64,000 bases of DNA from NCBI GenBank assembly GCA_032622095.1, contig CP136062.1:142062351-142126350 (forward strand), in the 5' to 3' direction. This document shows positions 59,670 to 64,000 of the stretch, in pieces (the stretch's first letter is position 1; each line of letters opens with the position of its first letter). The notes beneath the pieces were generated by a model. That model did no database searches. It had not been told where the DNA came from and saw nothing but the letters and a program-made list of their open reading frames with translations. The translations under genes were made by a program, and so were the position numbers. Source of the stretch: Siphonodentalium dalli (lineage: Eukaryota > Mollusca > Scaphopoda > Gadilida > Siphonodentaliidae).

Positions 59670-62245
59670 GAATTGTCAAACAATCAGATCAAAGGGTGGA
59701 GCTGTATATAATCTCGAGTGAGGGCGTGCCGAAATGGCGACTATCGACTGGTGTTGTCATGTCACAGTTAATTCATTCGCATGCGAGCGAATTCATTTGA
59801 AGGGTTCAAGGTTTTAATTTTGACAAAGTTCCGGACACGTAGGCGGTTTTTTTTTCATTTTGACCTATCTTGGCACCCACCGCCCCCTATTTTTTTAAAT
59901 ATACTTTTCCCGGTGAATTTTCAGGGACCCCACCCCTTATTCGAGTATTGGTGACAACTACCTACACGATAACATAACCCTTTAATGTATCACATGCTGT
60001 TTTCTTTTCGTTAGTGATACTATGCAATGCTTTAATTGTTACACATTTAGTGACACCTTTGGATGGCAGTTGTCTCCTATACATACAAAGCTGACATTGC
60101 TTACATCTGGAATGTTTGCTTTAGTGAATATTAATTCATTCCATGCAAGGCTATACCATCGGTGCACTCAGGTTTGGCTATAATGACACAGAAAGAGTGT
60201 TGCAATTAACACATCAAACAAATAGATCTTTTGCCCAAAAAAATGAGGTAGAAAACGGTTGAACATTATTTATACAGTAACGAAGCTCACGAATGACAAT
60301 TGAATTCAATGAGGTTCCTAAAATTATCCACATGTTGCTGTATGTGAACCAATTGACCACTGCATTATTAGCAATTCATTTAATTGTCTTTTGCATTAAT
60401 TAACCAATTAATTGGTATGACCAATTGGAAAGTGGAACCAGGTCGGACTTCCATTATCGTTAACATCATCAACTATAGCGCTATATTGTCTTGTGTTTCC
60501 CATTATTACTATTATTGACTATGTTTGTGCACCAAATCGATGCAGGGGTGCAATAAACAGACTAATCAATTGGTTCCGATTACATACGATTATGATAATA
60601 ATGTGCTAAGGTCACAGTGATTGCACATTTCACACTGTTCTTAATGTCCTTAATTGTCTTACCAGATCGTCAAGTCACAAAAAACACATCCTCTGAGTAC
60701 AATAGAATGAAATGTAACTGTAAACTAATATACTTGTACACATGGAAACAACATTTTATATGAATTTGGGTATCTTTGTGTGGCCTCTTTCTGTGCATGG
60801 TTATGGACATAATAAATAAAGATGCGACAGAACATCCAACAAGTTGATAGAATTAAATACATCTAGTCTGTTGTTCATATGCCAGAAAATGGTAGGCAAT
60901 ATTTTTTAGTTTCCAGTCTGTATATTGACTAGCTTAGTGCGATATGATGTATCTAGGTTTTTTTTTTTTTTCAAATTTATTTTTGCAAAAGCGTTTATGA
61001 TTCGCAGCATATTTCATTATCTTCAGAGGTAATTTTGATTAAAATTATCTTGTAAGAACTGTTCAAGCAATTGAAGTCACTCATAGTTACTGGTGAAGTC
61101 TTGAATGACAAAATATTTTCGGATCACAATCTGGAACAGTGATGAATTCTATGCACCCAACAGGAGTATGGGTTCTGAAGTGATAACCCACCCCTATATA
61201 TATATATATAGTATATACTTCAGTATACAATGTTTATTACCATTTCAGGGTCAAAAATGATGATATATTTTGAAAAAAAGGCATGAGGAAAAAATAATTC
61301 AGCTGGCGGAAAAACTGAAACCTTTTTTCACCACCCGTGGCTTTATGTGTCAAATTTGATAACTTATTTTGATGTAGATCATACGACAAAGTTCTACTAC
61401 GCCCATACATTCCCATAATCCACCAGTTCAAAACTTGGGAACTTTTGATTAACCTGCATGACGTGAAATTTATAACATTAAAAAAAAGCAACGCATGTAA
61501 TATATTTCTGTATTACACTCTTAGACGTGATTTATAAGGATTTCTTGGTGAGTTAAAAGTGATAATGTCACACCTGTGAATTACGTCACCGGTGAGAGCA
61601 CGCGATTTTGGACAGTTCCGCTCTAAGCCCGAACTATATTCACTTTCGGCGGCTCAAACATGGATGAAGTTGAACAGAAACGGACTGCTAACGATGATGC
61701 AGAAGAAGTTAATAAACTGGTAAAATGAAGAAGAATCTTACCTATTATCAACTCCGATGATTCGGACGATGTCATATATATATTCCAGTCAAATGAACTA
61801 TGAACAATTCCATGTGATAAATTTATCCAGTTCCGAGCTGAATTTCCACGTGTTGCTCTTCGAGAGTTTGTTTACGTCGATGATTAAAATATCGTCACAT
61901 TGAAACTTATCTTTCTACTTTTAGCACGATTTCCAAACATTTCCTGTATGAACCAACATTATTTACACACACCATCAGAATCTTCACAATATCCCGTTCC
62001 AAGTGCCATGCTTGTTCGGTCAGAATAAACACAATGTTTACAGAAAATTTCCGAAACTTAAAAAAATGAATCGCATCAAATTATGAGGTCAATCGGTATC
62101 GTTACGTCACAATTATTTAAATTATGTGTCCATCCGCGTAACTGCACGCGCAACTGTACGTTGGGGTTCAAAATGGGAGAATCAGCTGATCTGGGCTTAT
62201 TTTGTCACATCTTCTCTTTAGAATTAGCAACTTTTAGTGGTTGAA
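59670..62245. other. Spacer without recognised gene
   Basis: Contains half of the 62.3-kb palindrome's outer arm at about 60,550-60,590 (AATAAACAGACTAATCAATTGG), T and TA runs, and a 22-codon frame starting at 61,661 rich in acidic residues that I do not call. Confidence 0.4.
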
Positions 62246-62252
62246 AGTGTGT

Positions 62253-62420
62253 AATAAACAGAATAATCAATTGGTTTCGATGATTACGTGACATAATTCA
62301 CTCGGGTAGCCGGTCCTATTGGTAAAACCCTCGTTCGCTCCGCTCACTCGGGTTTTACCGCTCCCCTCGTGAATTATGTCACGTAATCATCGAAACCAAT
62401 TGATTACTCTCTATTTATTA
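62253..62420. repeat. 168-bp near-perfect palindrome
   Basis: Arms of about 75 bp match as reverse complements; they contain TCAATTGGTTTCGATGATTA and CGTGACATAATTCAC on the left, with the complement on the right. The centre reads CCTCGTTCGCTCCGCTCACT and is itself partly palindromic. Its design (short symmetric element with a GC-rich centre) is like the 11.5-kb palindrome, though the sequences differ. Confidence 0.85.
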
Positions 62421-62532
62421 GAACCTGTCCCTCTTGCCCACTTCCAACAGTTCAGATGCCGCTTCTGGTGCGTACTCATAATAGTCCGTGGGCCAATTCT
62501 CATAAAGCCTCTAGTTTAGAAGTTGGCTGCAA

Positions 62533-62549
62533 CCCCCCCCCCCCCCCCC
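62533..62549. repeat. Poly-C tract
   Basis: Seventeen consecutive C. Confidence 0.95.
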
Positions 62550-64000
62550 TCCAACAAAGGTTTTTATATATCAAATTAAAGGTCATTATATGCCGCGTCC
62601 GATTTTGTATGTTGCTCGCTTCAAAATGTGTCCCAAAGTATATTTTTTCAGGGAAGACAACTCCTATCCATAAAATAAAATACAAATTTCTTCGAGTACA
62701 CATGTCAGCGTATAGAAAAATGACTGCGGCTATAAAGTGAACAAGACATCGTTTATATTAAGTATAGATGATCATAAAACAACATATGATACAACACTGG
62801 ATCAATTTATAAGCTAGTAGTTCGAAAATAATGCGATAAATATTTTGAAATTGCGAAAAATTGCTTGGATTTTGAAAAATAGTGTCACATATAATTAGCT
62901 ATAACTTGTGACACACATGGGCTATTGCCGGGCAACATATCTAAAATATTGCACCAAGGACCTAGAAAAACAATTTGGATGATTGAATGCCAATTATATT
63001 TCTCTAAAAATGCGATGTGGGCATAAACTTAACCCCACCCCCAAAAATATAATTTTCTTAGAAAAAATACATTGTATATTTTACACTTAGAATTCCGCAT
63101 GCAAAGAAGGTTTTAGGGGCATAAAATGAAACAACGTAGAGACTAATGAAGGGGAATAATAAACAACATTGTCCGAACGTGTTCTAAGATGAAAATTTGG
63201 GGGGAAATGGTGAAAAATGGTAATTTTTACAACATTATGATTAAATTGTGATAGGGGTATGAAAAATCACACGAGGATACTGGTCCAGAATTTGTAAATT
63301 CATAAAACCTTACATGATCACTTTTTTGTCAACTATTTCATATGTTTTCAATTTTTATTAAAATTTTTGTGCAAAGCCATATATATATATATATATATAT
63401 TTCAACTGGTCACATCTGGCTAGGCTGATGAGTGAGACTCACGTTTACTGGGACTTATTTTCTTATTTTGTGGCGCATTTTTGACAATAGACACAAATGA
63501 CGATATATACAGCTTCGGACACTTCATATTTGATAATTGTTTTAAGATGGCGTCCAAAACGGCCACCAACATCGAAGATTTTCAAACTTACCGACACAAA
63601 TTTAACTGGGTTCGTCGTATGGGTATAATTAATTGTTCATTAAGAAATGCATTCACTGGTGCTCCTCAACAAACTAAAGAACTCTAATATCTTGTCTCAA
63701 CTCATTTATTGTGATGAGTAATTCATTGACGAAAATGCCCAAAAACTGTGCTTGTCCTCAGGGTAGCCATTTAAATCAAAATTGGTACTACTTCGGTTAT
63801 TCCATGCAGATATCCTCACATTTCATATACCAGTACATCCTGACATGCCGGCTGCCAAATAACAACAATTCGCATGAATCATTGTAGCCAATTGCAAATC
63901 GCAGTTGATCCATAGCTGCATTTGGATAGGGATGAAGTGCCATCGATGCGTTGTTGATGTGTAGGCTTTCGGGTCCCTCGCGCAGCAAAGACCGATGGCC
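62550..64000. other. Spacer to the window end
   Basis: AT-rich, including a TA dinucleotide run at about 63,378-63,401. The 60-95-codon frames show no domain. Confidence 0.4.

Noticed and set aside
61661-61729. 22-codon acidic frame starting at an ATG
   Set aside because: Too short to support, with no downstream continuation in other frames that I could recognise.

Overview
This window looks like intergenic, repeat-dominated DNA from an animal, most likely a mollusc or another lophotrochozoan. The evidence is low coding density, AT-rich spacer sequence, many decayed non-LTR and copia-type retrotransposons, tRNA-derived SINEs, small inverted-repeat elements, and tandem blocks built on phrases such as 'gagttatggcccttaa' and 'tccaagatggc', which I associate with mollusc genomes from memory. 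The organism call is an inference. No rRNA gene, convincing functional tRNA, CRISPR array or bacterial-type operon is visible.

Layout. Positions 1-10,046 are a head-to-tail satellite with a 52-bp monomer, about 193 copies, cut by the left window edge. From 10 to 19 kb there is spacer DNA with a near-perfect palindrome (11.5 kb), the decayed 3' end of a LINE reverse transcriptase on the minus strand (13.1-14.1 kb), a tandem dispersed repeat (14.7-15.6 kb) and two inverted-repeat elements (17.2 and 17.9 kb). At 19.3-21.3 kb two LINE reverse-transcriptase remnants on the minus strand flank a small intact plus-strand gene for a FLYWCH zinc-finger protein (20,011-20,517). This is the best candidate for a working protein gene. 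From 22.9 to 26.6 kb there is a local cluster of one dispersed repeat, interrupted by a two-headed tRNA-derived SINE with clear target-site duplications, followed by a second SINE, a 120-bp tandem duplication and a 576-bp inverted-repeat element.

Between 28.7 and 40.8 kb, pieces of a Ty1/copia retrotransposon lie on one strand in the canonical order: zinc knuckle and protease, integrase zinc-binding domain, reverse transcriptase and RNase H, and the C-terminal tail. A LINE 3' end, a foldback element, a SINE, a 370-bp inverted-repeat element and other repeats sit between them. I read this as one ancient element broken up by later insertions, though separate fragments are possible. From 41 to 50.3 kb come several minisatellites, a 1.6-kb non-autonomous DNA transposon with TA target duplications and its own internal minisatellite nested inside another inverted-repeat element, and a 160-bp tandem array. 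From 50.3 kb to the end the sequence is mostly unassigned spacer, with one unrecognised 174-codon frame, a 2.2-kb unit bounded by 170-bp inverted repeats, a third copy of the inverted-repeat family with TTTAAAC motifs, and a large palindrome at 62.3 kb.

The elements do not form a pathway. The useful reading is a layered insertion history. I found no convincing new molecular system. The strongest leads are the satellite's multi-unit duplications, the composite SINE with a comparable unoccupied site, the dispersed copia element, the transposon carrying a minisatellite, and the intact FLYWCH gene.
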